The notes: generated by a model from the letters alone, not told the origin. A stretch of DNA of 64,000 nucleotides from Actinomycetota bacterium (GCA_018333515.1 JAGXSZ010000040.1:40390-104389), one strand, 5' to 3'. Shown: positions 1 through 6,935, counted from the first letter of the stretch. Translations and numbers: made by a program.

Positions 1-610
1 CGCGCTTCTCGGCTGGGGATTTGAGGATCAGACCGTTTTTGCGCCGGAAGAACTCATAGCCAAGTTCGGGCTCGAAGCGGTCGGCAAATCGCCCGCCGTC
101 TTCGACCCGGCAAAACTCGAATGGATGAACGGCGTCTACATCCGCGAGCTGACATTACCCGAGCTTGCCGGGTATCAGAAGAGCTTTATGCGAGCGGCCG
201 GTCTTCCTATCGAGATGTACGAAGATGCCTGGTACCTGCGTCTGGCCGAAATCACACAAGAGCGGCTGACGAAGCTCGCGGATATCGTGGGCCTTAGTGA
301 TTTCTTCTTCAGCCGGGTTCCGTTCGACCCGGTTGCCGTTGAGAAAGTCCTAAAGAAAGAGGGGACAAAAGACGTGCTGGAGCAGGCGATAGAGGTGCTC
401 TCGGGCTCGTTTGCTTTCGAGGCGCACGAAATAGAGACGCGCCTTCGCGCGCTCGCCGAGACGACGGGCGTCAAAGCGAAGTTCGTCTTCCAGCCGTTGC
501 GTGTTGCCGTAAGCGGGCGCATCGTCAGCCCGCCGCTCTTCGAGACCATGGAGCTTCTCGGCAGGGACACCACCATCGAGCGTCTCGGCGAGGCCGTAAA
601 AATGCTTTAA
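1..610 (+). CDS. gltX: Glutamyl-tRNA synthetase, C-terminal part (runs off the left edge)
   Basis: The frame is open from base 2 and about 202 residues are visible, ending in a normal stop. The visible part corresponds to the C-terminal, anticodon-binding helical region of class I glutamyl-tRNA synthetase: LLGWGFED near the window start, FDPAKLEWMNG before residue 45, and the closing VSPPLFETMELLGRD segment. The catalytic Rossmann fold lies outside the window. The enzyme charges tRNA-Glu. In organisms that use GatCAB (present here at 49868-53201) it often also mischarges tRNA-Gln. The next gene downstream is tRNA-Gln, which fits that role, but discrimination cannot be read from this fragment. 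The first in-frame ATG, at 125, is internal and not a start. Confidence 0.93.
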   Translation, partial: ALLGWGFEDQTVFAPEELIAKFGLEAVGKSPAVFDPAKLEWMNGVYIRELTLPELAGYQKSFMRAAGLPIEMYEDAWYLRLAEITQERLTKLADIVGLSDFFFSRVPFDPVAVEKVLKKEGTKDVLEQAIEVLSGSFAFEAHEIETRLRALAETTGVKAKFVFQPLRVAVSGRIVSPPLFETMELLGRDTTIERLGEAVKML

Positions 611-704
611 CACCAGGATGAGCAGGTCTTTTTCGAAGCGATTCGGTGGGCCAGGCGAGGCGCGTTGCCTCACGCGAAAGTCTACTCGAAAGTCTACTCG
701 AAAG

Positions 705-733
705 TTGAACACCACGTCAATTCGTGGTACTAT
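705..733 (+). promoter_or_regulatory. Sigma-70-type promoter of tRNA-Gln with a palindrome in the spacer
   Basis: TTGAAC at 705-710 and TACTAT at 728-733 are separated by 17 bases, placing initiation near 740, about 35 bases before the tRNA. The spacer itself contains an inverted repeat, CCACG then TCAATT then CGTGG (712-727). Just upstream is a short tandem repeat of AAGTCTACTCGA. The call rests on spacing and hexamers only. Confidence 0.6.
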
Positions 734-773
734 TTCGATGTCGATTCTTCGGAATCAATTGAAAAGAGAAGAG

Positions 774-844
774 TGGGGGATCGTCTAACGGTAGGACAAC
801 GGACTCTGGCTCCGTATGTGAGGGTTCGAATCCTTCTCCCCCAG
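774..844 (+). tRNA. tRNA-Gln (anticodon CTG)
   Basis: A full cloverleaf can be drawn. The acceptor arm is TGGGGGA (774-780) with TCCCCCA (837-843), the D arm is GTC/GAC, the anticodon stem is ACGGA/TCCGT with loop CTCTGGC and anticodon CTG at 806-808, and the T arm is GAGGG/CCTTC around TTCGAAT. The discriminator is G844 and CCA is not encoded. It aligns closely with E. coli tRNA-Gln. With gatCAB elsewhere in the window it is a likely substrate of the transamidation route. A mobile-element recombinase reading frame on the opposite strand ends inside this gene. Confidence 0.95.
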
Positions 845-1633
845 CAAGTTTTCAAATTCCTCTAAATTAGATCCTGAAGCGAGTATGCTGAAGGGTTCTT
901 TTACCTGGTAGCTGGCTATAAGACCGTTCTTCAAAAGCAGGTTCGAAGATGTTAAACTAAGAACCCTCTGCTTTTCTTCAATTGACCCATCACTGTATAC
1001 CTGAACTGCTGAATTAGCGAATTTAAAGAAACCTTCCATCTGTTCGAAGATTCTTTCATCGTTTGCATTAGAGGGGCTTAATTGCCGTTGTAAAGAAGCT
1101 CGCTCATCCAGAAGCTCACTTCTTTTCTTCTCATAAAAATCAATCATGGTTTCATCGGTTTCCTTGATGCAAGCATCGATTAGGTTTTCGAGCTTCTTGC
1201 CGTTTTCGAGGAGCCGCCTGTTGATGCTCTGAATAATTGTTTTGTTGTCGCCTCGCTCTGCGTCCTTTTGCTCTCTTGTAGCCCGAAGTAGCAGCCCTAG
1301 TTCGGCATCGTCTATGCTGAAACCTTTGAGCACGCCGACAACTTGTTCATCGAGCCTATCTTCGCGCGCATACGGTTTTCTGCTCTCGCACTTCGGTTTT
1401 GCGCAATGGTAATACGTATGACCCTTTTGAATCTCAGCGGTTACAGCATGCCCGCAAACCGCACAGGTTAAGAAGCCACGCAAATGAAACGAGTGCTTTT
1501 GTTCTTTGGGCTTCGACTTCTTGTTTAAGATCTCTTGAGCCTTATCGAAGACCTTCAAGACCGGGGAAGAAGATGTGAACATGAGGGTAGTTGTTGTTAC
1601 CCCGATGAGGCTCAACGATCCAGAAGTAATCAA
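785..1633 (-). pseudogene. Large serine recombinase, C-terminal fragment ending inside tRNA-Gln
   Basis: From about base 1560 down to 785 the frame encodes the recombinase zinc-beta-ribbon region (LTCAVCGH then CAKPKCESR, four metal-binding cysteines) followed by the long coiled-coil region typical of large serine recombinases. The N-terminal catalytic resolvase domain, with its active serine, and the recombinase domain are absent. Upstream the frame passes directly into sequence belonging to a Rep gene in another frame. The last 18 or so codons are antisense to tRNA-Gln, so the present C-terminus is donated by the target site. It is inferred to be the remnant of an integrative element inserted at the tRNA, with the 5' two thirds deleted. 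It is unlikely to be active. Confidence 0.8.
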
Positions 1634-2003
1634 GGGAACCCTTATGACCCCGTCTTTTCTTCCACATCTTTACGTTGTTTAAGAATTTGCGGATCTCATT
1701 TCCGATATTTACCCAGCAGCTCAGCAAGTCAACGCCGGTCTGCGCAAAGGTGAGCGTTATAAAGACGCCTTTTCGGACGTTTTTTCTACCGAGCGCCTTT
1801 TTAAGTTTTCTACTTATCGCTTTTCTGCCGCCCTCTGAGTATCTGCCTAGTTCATAGTAGGGGATAAAGATGTACTTTTGCTCTTCGTCCCGCCACAGAA
1901 TAATCCCGTGTTCTTTGCAGCCCGAAATATAGTCGTGATAGTCCTCATGCACCTGTCTGTTGACATTATTGTTAACAGATTCAAGATAAGAAGGAGAGCT
2001 CAT
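1542..2003 (-). pseudogene. Rolling-circle (HUH) replication initiator, truncated at its C-terminus
   Basis: The residues GVFITLTFAQ and, near the end, YPHVHIFFPG resemble motifs 1 and 2 of HUH Rep proteins. The histidine-x-histidine of the second motif is the metal-binding pair. The catalytic tyrosine motif should lie further downstream and is missing, because the frame stops three residues after FPGLEG where recombinase sequence begins. The ATG at 2001-2003 has GAGGG about eight bases upstream and overlaps the stop of the preceding small gene by four bases (ATGA). This makes it a better start than the TTG at 2063. It is inferred to be the replication gene of an integrated plasmid-like element, now broken by a deletion. 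Confidence 0.7.
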
Positions 2004-2314
2004 AGCGAGCCCTCTTTTCGAGAAGAGGAAGTGCAATTTCCGAGCTTTTGCGCCATAGCGCAAGCCCTGCTTCGGTCCCCCTCTCCCGACTCTACCACAG
2101 CATCCGCTGTGGTCTTTGAGTAGGGAACGGGGGACTCTCCGCAGGGCAGTTGTTCAGTGGAGCAATATTTGGGGAACAGATGGTCGTAGGCGAGCGAGCC
2201 GAATTCTGCAAACTGCTCTAAATACGCGACAGCCTTCTCATCGCTGAGCGCGAGCCCGTACTTTTTCTTGAAGTGTTCTTTTGTGTCTTGAACTAATTGA
2301 GTTGAAAACGCCAT
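2000..2314 (-). CDS. Small conserved mobile-element protein of unknown function
   Basis: A 104-residue frame precedes the Rep remnant and overlaps its start by four bases (ATGA), a sign of translational coupling. The N-terminal half (MAFSTQLVQDTKEHFKKKYG) is a charged helical region of the kind seen in small genes next to rep or int in integrative elements. The C-terminal half is low complexity and may not be under selection. No catalytic motif or membrane segment is visible. A perfect 8-bp hairpin lies inside the gene at 2094-2113. The function is not recognised. Confidence 0.5.
   Translation of the reverse strand: MAFSTQLVQDTKEHFKKKYGLALSDEKAVAYLEQFAEFGSLAYDHLFPKYCSTEQLPCGESPVPYSKTTADAVVESGEGDRSRACAMAQKLGNCTSSSRKEGSL
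2094..2113. repeat. Perfect inverted repeat just upstream of the Rep remnant
   Basis: ACCACAGC and GCTGTGGT flank the four bases ATCC. A second hairpin, TTGCGC-CATA-GCGCAA, lies at 2048-2063. Both sit in the 3' half of the small upstream gene. Double-strand origins of rolling-circle replicons are often hairpins near rep, so an origin remnant is possible but not shown. Confidence 0.4.
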
Positions 2315-2421
2315 CTTATCCTTCCAAGTGGTAGTTCTTGGAAGGACCGTAACAAATCTAGAATTCCGAAAAGGGACAGTTTGACTAGGGGTTTATGTCA
2401 ACGATGGAGAGAACGTACTGC

Positions 2422-3249
2422 TTAAAGCGCGTGCATGCTCTTTTTGTTTTTTTCGCGCATCTTTTCAGATTCATCTAATATTTCGTCAGAATCCTCATCG
2501 TAATCGGCAAATACGCCTTCTGACGTGCTTGCACTGACTAGGAGTTCCGCTAGATCGTAATAAGTTGCGTTGCGGTCCTCTTCCTTTAGATAGCAGTAGG
2601 TTAGGAAGAGCCAGGCGTCTCGCGGTAATTCTTTTCTATAGAGCTTTTTATCGTTTGGCTTTTCAATCCAGATGTTTTTTTCTGGCACGTCCTCGCAGTG
2701 CATTCTGAAGAAGTCAAAGAGCTCAGGCTCGATTCTGACATATCGACTACTCGCGGTTCTATTGAACTGCGCATAAAAGTACCTTGGTAGCGGCCAAATC
2801 TGAACATTTATAGCCCAGTGGAAGATCATATTGGTCAGTGCTGTTTCTGGCATTACGAAAGACTTTATCGGGCGACCTTTTCTTCTTTTTATCCGCAGAT
2901 TCTTAGGATTCTTGGATATTGTTTGAACCATGCTATCAAGCTCACCCAGGTATCTCTTTACGTCTTCTGTGTCGAGAAGACATGCTCGAATATCGTTCAT
3001 TATGCTCATTTTAAGCTCAGGGTTAAGCCGACTGCTGACTAGCGTGCTTCCAGGCATCTCATTGGCCTCGGTTGATTGGATTTCCAGACCTTCAAAGTCG
3101 ACGTGCTTGCTTACGTCGTTTGCAATGTTCATGTAATCAGGTACGAGCAGATGCACCGTCGATGCGATAATCCCCATGGGGTCCTTTGCCTGTTCTCGGT
3201 GATATTTGCGGCGTTCTTCTCTTGTCATCCAGCGGTGGCTTAGTTCCAT
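2422..3249 (-). CDS. Hypothetical protein of the tRNA-Gln island
   Basis: A 275-residue charged protein that I do not recognise. It has no signal peptide, no membrane segment and no obvious nucleotide-binding motif. There is a basic patch, RIKRRKGRPIKSFVMP, near residue 120, an aromatic segment (WAINVQIWPLPRYFYAQF) near 145-162, and an acidic, lysine-rich C-terminus. The basic patch could contact nucleic acid, but this is only a guess. It lies upstream of the Rep-related genes on the same strand, separated by about 100 bases, so it may be cargo or a regulatory gene of the same integrated element. Confidence 0.6.
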   Translation of the reverse strand: MELSHRWMTREERRKYHREQAKDPMGIIASTVHLLVPDYMNIANDVSKHVDFEGLEIQSTEANEMPGSTLVSSRLNPELKMSIMNDIRACLLDTEDVKRYLGELDSMVQTISKNPKNLRIKRRKGRPIKSFVMPETALTNMIFHWAINVQIWPLPRYFYAQFNRTASSRYVRIEPELFDFFRMHCEDVPEKNIWIEKPNDKKLYRKELPRDAWLFLTYCYLKEEDRNATYYDLAELLVSASTSEGVFADYDEDSDEILDESEKMREKNKKSMHAL

Positions 3250-3586
3250 AATGGCTTAAATATATCATATGCTTAGCGGTTTACACTTATGCGGCTAAAC
3301 TGCAATAGCCATGCTAGTAATGGCAAGACTATTTATTTGTATAAAACCAAGTATTCAATTCTTCAATCTATCAGGACAAGCTCGATTTCCAGTGATAGTA
3401 TAGTAAAAGCACTTACAATTTAGTTGTGATTAATGAGGGAACCCATGTTGCGCTTTTACGAGCTAATGTAGGCAAGTAGAAGAAGCGATTTATTTACAAA
3501 AGAGCGGGTGCCAAATATTAATAATTCATGAAAATGATTTCAGCGATTCGATTAGATATCTAGATAGGCTGTGGGCAGGGCTTCAC
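3250..3586. other. AT-rich intergenic region between divergent genes
   Basis: This non-coding stretch separates the minus-strand unknown gene from the plus-strand nuclease pair and must hold their divergent promoters. It is clearly more AT-rich than the housekeeping parts of the window. I see no RNA gene, no convincing hexamer pair and no repeat. Confidence 0.5.
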
Positions 3587-4093
3587 ATGAAAATTGATTT
3601 TAGCGATATGAGCGAAATTAAGAGAATAGGATTTGTTGGCTTCAAGACTATGTCCGAATTGTTCGCTGACAGCTCGGTAATTCCTAAAATAAAAGGCATA
3701 TATGTTGTTCTCTGTGTTGATGGAAAAAAGCCAGAATTCCTTAAAGTGGGAACTGGTGGTCATTATAGAGGCAAAAACCCTAACATATCCATTCTTGGTC
3801 TCGAAAATGAATGGGTTGAAGGCGCTTATGCCGTTTACATTGGTAAGGCTGGTGGTGGAACAAGCGACTCAACTCTTAATTCACGACTAAACCAATATTT
3901 TAGTTTTGGTCAAGGTAAAAATGTTCCGCATTGGGGTGGACGACTAATTTGGCAACTGAAAAACTCAAGAGACCTGTTTGTGTGCTGGAAACCTTTGCCT
4001 TATGATGAGCCAAGAGAAATTGAGAGGGATCTTATTCGTGATTTTAAAGTGCAATACAATGAGAAAAGACCTTTTGCAAATCTTAGGGACTGA
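3587..4093 (+). CDS. GIY-YIG-type nuclease domain protein
   Basis: This 168-residue protein carries a GIY-like segment (KGIYVVLCVDGKKPEFLKVG, residues 36-56) and a YIG segment (AYAVYIGKAGGG, near 83-94). These are followed by a helix with an arginine (LNSRLNQYFSFG) and a downstream acidic segment (PREIERDLIRDF) that could supply the catalytic arginine and glutamate of the GIY-YIG fold. The aromatic HWGGRLIWQL strand lies between. No separate DNA-binding domain is seen. The stop overlaps the next start (TGATG), so the two nuclease-like genes are translationally coupled. Base composition is AT-rich, like the rest of the island. A restriction or defence role is inferred from the partner and from the location. 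Confidence 0.7.
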   Translation: MKIDFSDMSEIKRIGFVGFKTMSELFADSSVIPKIKGIYVVLCVDGKKPEFLKVGTGGHYRGKNPNISILGLENEWVEGAYAVYIGKAGGGTSDSTLNSRLNQYFSFGQGKNVPHWGGRLIWQLKNSRDLFVCWKPLPYDEPREIERDLIRDFKVQYNEKRPFANLRD

Positions 4094-4767
4094 TGAATTC
4101 ACAACAATATGAAACCCTGGTAGCTGAATATTTCCGTGAGAAAGGATATGACGTTCAGCAAACGCCATACTCTAATGACTATGGCGTTGATTGCTTTGCA
4201 TCAAAAGGCAAAGAGAGAATTGCTGTTCAGGCGAAAATGTTCGGTAATTCGACAAGAAAAATCAACAGGCGTATGGTAATGGAGCTGCATGGAGCAAAAG
4301 ACTATTTTGATTGCACTAAGGCTTCATTGGTAACTGATGGCGTTTTACTGGACGATGCGGTTGAAGTTGCAGCAAAGCTAAGAATTGAAGTTATTTATCT
4401 TTCCGCTAAACATTTAGACTTGAAACCCCAAAAACCAGCCGGTGAGACATTTGCGGTTATTTGGGAGAAATATATTTTGCCTCTTCAAGGGATAACACTA
4501 ACAAGGGCGAATGGTAAGACAAACAAAATCATAACAGCTGACTGGAGTGGGATTGAACGACTGACCTCAAATGGTAAACAAGGTAAAATTAATATTGAAA
4601 TCTTTGAGTTTGCAGTTAATAAGCTATTGAAATCAGGACTCATAACAAGAGATGAAATAAACCAAAATTGTTCGGAGCGAGTTTCATCGGGCGTTGTGCT
4701 AATTCTGTCGCAAGTCCCTTTCTTTCAGCAAACTGCGAAACCAACTGGTTTAACATACAGAACATGA
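4093..4767 (+). CDS. Mrr-like restriction endonuclease domain protein
   Basis: The N-terminal 110 residues look like the PD-(D/E)XK core of the Mrr family: a helix (YETLVAEYFREKGYDV), then NDYGVDCFASKGKERIAVQAKMFG, where D and the Q-A-K triplet match the D...QxK catalytic pattern. A following helix and strand (ASLVTDGVLLDDAVEVAAK, then IEVIYLSA) also fit. The C-terminal half (residues 120-224) is not recognised and may be a specificity domain. Mrr enzymes cut modified DNA. Here the gene is coupled to a GIY-YIG gene, with no methyltransferase nearby, which suggests a modification-dependent or two-nuclease system rather than classical restriction-modification. A terminator-like hairpin follows at 4901. 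Confidence 0.75.
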   Translation: MNSQQYETLVAEYFREKGYDVQQTPYSNDYGVDCFASKGKERIAVQAKMFGNSTRKINRRMVMELHGAKDYFDCTKASLVTDGVLLDDAVEVAAKLRIEVIYLSAKHLDLKPQKPAGETFAVIWEKYILPLQGITLTRANGKTNKIITADWSGIERLTSNGKQGKINIEIFEFAVNKLLKSGLITRDEINQNCSERVSSGVVLILSQVPFFQQTAKPTGLTYRT

Positions 4768-4900
4768 AAGAGCATAGCATTATAGGTAACAAATATTGCC
4801 AATACCACAGCTTTTTATCAAGTTGCGATGGGGTCGATCACATGCAAAGAAAAGAAAGTTCGTACATCATCCAGCATGCCCAGCGAATTTAGGACCCTCA

Positions 4901-4924
4901 AAAATGCCTTTGACAAGGCATTTT
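4901..4924 (+). terminator. Terminator-like hairpin after the nuclease pair
   Basis: AAAATGCCTT and AAGGCATTTT form a perfect 10-bp stem around TGAC. The A and T ends let it work on either strand. It lies about 130 bases after the Mrr-like gene. Confidence 0.6.
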
Positions 4925-5062
4925 GCTAATGCCAAAAGCTTGTACCCTGGAAGGATTCTAACCCTTTCTATCTAGTTTTCTTAAATGTTGGCACTTTTTA
5001 CCATGAAGATATGGTCAACTTCCACTGAAAATTTGCCTCGCTATGTGATAAAATGCTAGACA

Positions 5063-5215
5063 CAGGGATTTTGCAACTCAAAATAGCAACCTTGCAACCA
5101 GGGATTTTAATTGACGTAGCTCAGCCCTTTAGGGCTGATAACGGCCATGCATATGCGATTATCAGGGCTAAAGCCCTGAGCTACGGGAGATAAAATATGA
5201 GTTGCAAAATCTCTG
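5063..5215. repeat. MITE- or BIME-like nested palindrome
   Basis: Outer inverted repeats of 18 bp with one mismatch (5063-5080 and 5198-5215, sharing GATTTTGCAACTCA) enclose two inverted REP-like units. The left unit is CGTAGCTCAG followed by the hairpin CAGCCC-TTTA-GGGCTG. The right unit is the same in reverse, with CAGGGC-TAAA-GCCCTG, so the inner stems differ in sequence yet still pair. Each unit carries the GTAG tetranucleotide typical of REPs mobilised by REP-associated transposases. One such transposase is present at 56558. The right end stops about 45 bases before the DUF433 start, so the element may supply or displace promoter sequence there. Confidence 0.65.
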
Positions 5216-5259
5216 AGACATATAGTAATGATATATTTTCAATATATCTGAGGTGGAAT

Positions 5260-5484
5260 ATGGAGATTGGACCAAGGATAAGCGTTGATAAGGACGTAAG
5301 GTTTGGCAAGCCGGTTATTACCGGAACTAGAGTTCCGGTCGATCTTGTGCTCGGCAAATTAGCTAGTGGTATGCAGTATGAGGAAGTTATGGCCGAGTAC
5401 GACATTGAGCGCGAAGACATTCTAGCCGTTCTTGCCTATGCAGCTAAAACATTATCGGACGAAGAAATCAGAGCCGTAGGCTAA
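5260..5484 (+). CDS. DUF433 family antitoxin
   Basis: This 74-residue protein has the DUF433 signature RISVDKDVRFGKPVITGTRV followed by a helix-turn-helix-like part ending in LAYAAKTL. Family members are the DNA-binding antitoxins of pairs with DUF5615 PIN-like toxins, and the next gene is exactly that, one base away. The ATG at 5260 is preceded by AGGTGG. The longer frame from 5197 runs into the upstream palindrome and lacks family similarity. Autoregulation of the pair is expected from the family. Confidence 0.88.
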   Translation: MEIGPRISVDKDVRFGKPVITGTRVPVDLVLGKLASGMQYEEVMAEYDIEREDILAVLAYAAKTLSDEEIRAVG

Positions 5485-5485
5485 T

Positions 5486-5848
5486 ATGCCAAAATTTGTA
5501 ATTGATGAAGATATGCCGCGATCGACGGCCAAGCATCTTGACGAGTTGGGCTATGATGCAACGGACGTTAGGGATGTTGGGCTCCGCGGAGCAAAAGACG
5601 ATGCAGTTTTTTCCTTTACGCAAAGTAATGAGGCGGTATTAATTACGGGGGATTTAGGATTTGGCAATATTCTGCGATTTCCTATCGGAAGCCATTACGG
5701 AATTGTCATTGCTCATTTTCCAAATGAAGTTAGTACACATGAAATCAACCGTGAACTAGAGATTAGATTGTCTGAGATAGCGGAAAGCAGCTTTAAGGGC
5801 TCTCTAATTATTATAGAGCCAGGCAAAGTGCGCATTAGAAAAAAATGA
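5486..5848 (+). CDS. DUF5615 PIN-like toxin
   Basis: This 120-residue protein shows the DUF5615 (PIN-like) pattern: FVIDEDMPRS at the N-terminus with the first acidic pair, DVRDVGLRGAKDDAVF in the middle, then LITGDLGFGN and YGIVIAHF. The conserved aspartates D8, D10 and those of GLRGAKDD and TGDLGFGN match the metal-binding acidic residues of PIN-fold RNases. It lies one base after its DUF433 antitoxin and is co-transcribed with it. It is inferred to act as a VapC-like ribonuclease held by the antitoxin. The gene looks intact. Confidence 0.85.
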   Translation: MPKFVIDEDMPRSTAKHLDELGYDATDVRDVGLRGAKDDAVFSFTQSNEAVLITGDLGFGNILRFPIGSHYGIVIAHFPNEVSTHEINRELEIRLSEIAESSFKGSLIIIEPGKVRIRKK

Positions 5849-5849
5849 T

Positions 5850-5906
5850 CTAAAGACCCAGCTTACCCACCCATTCAACCAGCTTCTCCAGCAATTCAAA
5901 GTTTGA
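5850..5906 (-). pseudogene. C-terminal tail of a lost gene, copy 1
   Basis: Read on the minus strand, 18 codons and a stop give SNFELLEKLVEWVGKLGL. A second, diverged copy at 6658-6708 ends SNLELLEKLVKYISEL. The two flank the Phd gene. The parent gene is not present upstream of either, so both look like debris from the same gene family. The parent is not identified. Confidence 0.35.
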
Positions 5907-6019
5907 GAGCTTTTAGTTATAGCTCATGCCTCAAGGGTTTTTCTTTGAGCGGTTGCCTCAAGTTTACCAAAATCTTTAAGAAAACCACTGGTGGGTTTTA
6001 GTCCGTATGGGAAACTCAT

Positions 6020-6308
6020 TTAAGCGCTTACTTTCTTTAGTAAGGCGAGGATATCTGCTTCAGTTGCGGTTATTCCTAGCTCGATTTCTTTTTTACCTTC
6101 TTCCAACTGTTTTCTTATATCAGGATTTGCTTCTTCAGCCAATACCTCAACTAAATCAAGATATTCGTCAGGACTTAAAATAACAGCAGCTATTTTGCCT
6201 CTCCTTTTTATAAAAAAAGTGTGGTCCTTGCTAACTTCATCCAAAACTTGTCCAAAGTGCGTTCTGGCTTCGTTAGCATTAATAATTTTGTTTTCCCCCC
6301 TTTTTCAT
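6020..6308 (-). CDS. Phd/YefM-type antitoxin with a homopolymer frameshift near its start
   Basis: The readable frame (6020-6244) contains FFIKRRGKIAAVILSPDEY, the conserved core of Phd/YefM antitoxins. Upstream codons continue the family N-terminus (IINANEARTHFGQVLDE), but this frame has no ATG. The only good start, ATG at 6306-6308 with GGGAGGTG before it, is out of frame by one base, and a run of six G (6295-6300) lies between. Removing one G restores a full N-terminus. So the gene is either phase-variable, a recent pseudogene or a sequencing error. No toxin gene adjoins it. Phd proteins normally bind their own promoter, and the upstream repeats could be operator sites. Confidence 0.7.
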
Positions 6309-6332
6309 CTTAACACCTCCCGTTAAACGGCT

Positions 6333-6438
6333 ATGGGTTTTATATTTGCCTTCTTAATTTGAAAGTTTCCGCGCTCGTAAAAGGAGCGCCGCTACTGTGA
6401 GGATGGGTTTTATATTTGCCTCCTTAATTTGAAAGTTT
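6333..6438. repeat. Two 36-bp direct repeats separated by 34 bp
   Basis: Positions 6333-6368 and 6403-6438 are identical except for one T/C change. Each begins ATGGGTTTTATATTTGCC and ends AATTTGAAAGTTT. Repeat and spacer lengths fit a minimal CRISPR unit, but there are no cas genes in the window and no third repeat. The alternative is a duplicated promoter or operator of the Phd gene: read on the minus strand each copy contains TTTCAA and TATAAA-like elements upstream of that gene's start. Confidence 0.5.
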
Positions 6439-6657
6439 AGCATATTGATTTGGAAAAGATAAGCGACCGACTATCACAGTGCTTCCTTATCCTACCAATT
6501 CAATCAAACCTCCAGTGACATCCTCCGCTCTTATTGATAATAATGACTGCAAGGGAAGCTATAAATCGGTGGCTGTGTTTGGCAAGTTATTTAAATAAGT
6601 AGCCGCGTAATTAACCCAAGAAAGTTGATTGTGTTTATTAGCGAAAGAGCCACATTA

Positions 6658-6708
6658 TCACAGCTCAGAGATATATTTAACTAGCTTCTCCAGCAATTCG
6701 AGATTTGA
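6658..6708 (-). pseudogene. C-terminal tail of a lost gene, copy 2
   Basis: Sixteen codons and a stop (SNLELLEKLVKYISEL) match the tail at 5850-5906 in protein and nucleotide sequence (shared CTTCTCCAGCAATTC). There is no open frame behind it. It is a gene remnant within the island. Confidence 0.35.
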
Positions 6709-6734
6709 ATAGCGTCCACTCAGGGCAGCACCAA

Positions 6735-6770
6735 TAAAGCCTTGTCGAATTACGGTACGACAAGGCTTTA
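6735..6770. terminator. 13-bp stem hairpin with A/T flanks
   Basis: TAAAGCCTTGTCG and CGACAAGGCTTTA pair perfectly around a 10-base loop. The T-rich 3' side on the plus strand (TTTAATT) allows termination. It lies near the right edge of the AT-rich island and is not attached to an obvious gene. Confidence 0.5.
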
Positions 6771-6891
6771 TTTAATTGTGGGGAAGTTGAGGGGAGGGGG
6801 AGGATTCGAAAGTAAAGATTAAAGACCTGACCCCGGACTTGACGCACCTGACTACTGAGCCTATTTCTCGCACGAGCAGTGATTTTAGGGT

Positions 6892-6935
6892 ATTATACGC
6901 ATCAGTATAATCATGTTTCGGCGGAACGGAACATG
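6892..6935. promoter_or_regulatory. Two adjacent palindromes upstream of the ACR3-like permease
   Basis: ATTATAC-GCATCA-GTATAAT (6892-6911) is followed at once by CATGTT...AACATG (6912-6935). Such dyads are typical of operators. They lie about 190 bases before the permease start. The rest of 6936-7125 holds only one further inverted repeat. Confidence 0.35.

Noticed and set aside
665..865. A frame covering tRNA-Gln on the plus strand.
   Set aside because: It is occupied by the promoter and the tRNA. It is an accidental frame.
4668..4892. A frame overlapping the end of the Mrr-like gene.
   Set aside because: It is out of frame with the nuclease, has no ribosome-binding site and the protein is not domain-like.
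6801..6810. AGGATTCGAA near the right edge of the island, matching part of the tRNA-Gln T arm (825-834 in reverse complement), considered as the second attachment site.
   Set aside because: It is only 10 bases and in inverted, not direct, orientation relative to the tRNA. Site-specific integration would give a direct repeat.
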